From: Anaeroplasmataceae bacterium
GTDB taxonomy: Bacteria > Bacillota_I > Bacilli_A > Acholeplasmatales > Anaeroplasmataceae
Reading direction: 5' to 3'
Assembly: GCA_020024985.1 (NCBI GenBank)
Contig: JAHHSW010000062.1
Span: 1 to 5,928, forward strand
DNA length: 5,928 bases
The translations under genes and the position numbers were made by a program. A model generated the notes under the pieces. It searched no databases. It was given only the letters and a program-made list of their open reading frames with translations, and was not told the DNA's origin. Shown here piece after piece: positions 5,485-5,928 of this stretch (the stretch's first letter is position 1; every line of letters starts with the position of its first letter).

Positions 5485-5928
5485 CTATGACTCATTACTA
5501 TTATAATTAATTAATATCTCCTCAAAAGGCTCTGGCTCTCTTAGCTCATCAATAATATACTCATAAGCCTTACTTAAAAAGTCCTTATCTCTACAATACA
5601 TATTTTCTTCCTTTAAGGACTTAAATTCCATACCAATACTCTTAGCATATTTTCTACAGATAATATGCTTAAGCTGGAAATTAAGCTTATCAATATATTC
5701 CTGAGGCTCTACATTAATTACCTCAATATCAGTAACAACACATTCCTGGTACTTCTTTAAGAAATCTACCATTACCTCAATATGCTTATCCATAGCCTCC
5801 TTATGCGCCTTCTCCGTCACGCCTCCTCCTCCACCAACATCAATACCCGTTCTGACGTTTTTTATAAAAACCAGCTCTTCAGACGTGTTTTCATCCGGCC
5901 TCAATGTCTCCAGCAAACCCTTGACGCC
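5485..5928 (-). CDS. Unrecognised protein, 5' end open at the window edge
   Basis: The family is not recognised. The frame stays open to the window edge, giving at least 147 residues; the true start may be outside. Numbering from a TTG at 5916, the features are an acidic start, a five-glycine run at 28-32 (5835-5821), then a helical, charged segment (about 34-143) with cysteines in ECVV, IICRKY and MYCRD, and a tail rich in Glu, Pro and Asn. No membrane segment or signal peptide is visible. An alternative start is GTG at 5820, with GGAGG 7 bases upstream; it would give 111 residues and turn the glycine run into a ribosome binding site. The TTG at 5916 has no convincing site. The part upstream of about 5816 is near 50% GC, unlike the AT-rich remainder. 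The stop is TAG, followed by a terminator. Confidence 0.6.
   Translation of the reverse strand, partial: GVKGLLETLRPDENTSEELVFIKNVRTGIDVGGGGGVTEKAHKEAMDKHIEVMVDFLKKYQECVVTDIEVINVEPQEYIDKLNFQLKHIICRKYAKSIGMEFKSLKEENMYCRDKDFLSKAYEYIIDELREPEPFEEILINYNSNES
5816..5928. other. Segment of raised GC content at the window edge
   Basis: By count, 56 of these 113 bases are G or C, against a strongly AT-rich background. The minus-strand frame uses codons such as CCG, ACG, GTC and CTG that are rarer elsewhere in the window. It includes a GGAGGAGGAGG run. It could be transferred DNA, a domain under different constraint, or an assembly join; the sequence cannot distinguish them. Confidence 0.5.

Noticed and set aside
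1..5928. CRISPR array, tRNA or rRNA genes, insertion sequence ends
   Set aside because: No spaced direct repeats, no tRNA-like cloverleaf or CCA context, no conserved rRNA stretches, no transposase motifs and no terminal inverted repeats with target duplications were seen.

Overview
This is an AT-rich window, typical of a low-GC, probably anaerobic member of the Bacillota (Firmicutes). AGGAG-type ribosome binding sites, TATAAT-like promoters (two with the TGn extension), U-tailed hairpin terminators and abundant iron-sulfur proteins support this. All genes read with the standard bacterial code: Trp is TGG, and the six stops are four TAG and two TAA, with no TGA. The species cannot be fixed from the sequence.

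Layout from left to right. (1) 12-575, minus strand: a short protein related to aminoglycoside/choline-type phosphotransferases whose two catalytic aspartates are replaced, so probably a pseudokinase. (2) 576-727: a divergent intergenic region with one promoter per direction and a small palindrome, ATAGTCTAT. (3) 728-1402, plus strand: a GntR-family regulator of the FadR type. (4) 1405-1443: a hairpin terminator shared with the convergent operon. (5) 5167 down to 1447, minus strand: a tight three-gene operon, hypB, then a large iron-sulfur/flavin oxidoreductase (895 aa), then hypA, with gaps of 8 and 5 bases. (6) 5168-5484: a 317-base non-coding stretch with the operon promoter, a second copy of ATAGTCTAT, inverted repeats and two minus-strand terminators. 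(7) 5485-5928, minus strand: an unrecognised gene that runs off the window. Its first part (about 5816-5928) is near 50% GC, clearly richer than the rest.

The centre is the operon. HypA and HypB normally deliver nickel to [NiFe]-hydrogenase and sometimes urease, but neither a nickel enzyme nor hypCDEF lies in the window. Instead an unusual multi-domain Fe-S flavoprotein sits between them. It has an N-terminal helix-turn-helix-like segment, a cysteine-rich domain with a C-x-CC-x-C-x-C cluster, a ferredoxin motif, a GltD/NfnB-like FAD and NAD(P) module, and a C-terminal ferredoxin motif. The inference is a redox enzyme coupled to nickel (or zinc) delivery, or itself the client. The same 9-base palindrome occurs beside the regulator gene and at the hypB promoter, which suggests, without proving, that the FadR-like protein controls both transcription units.
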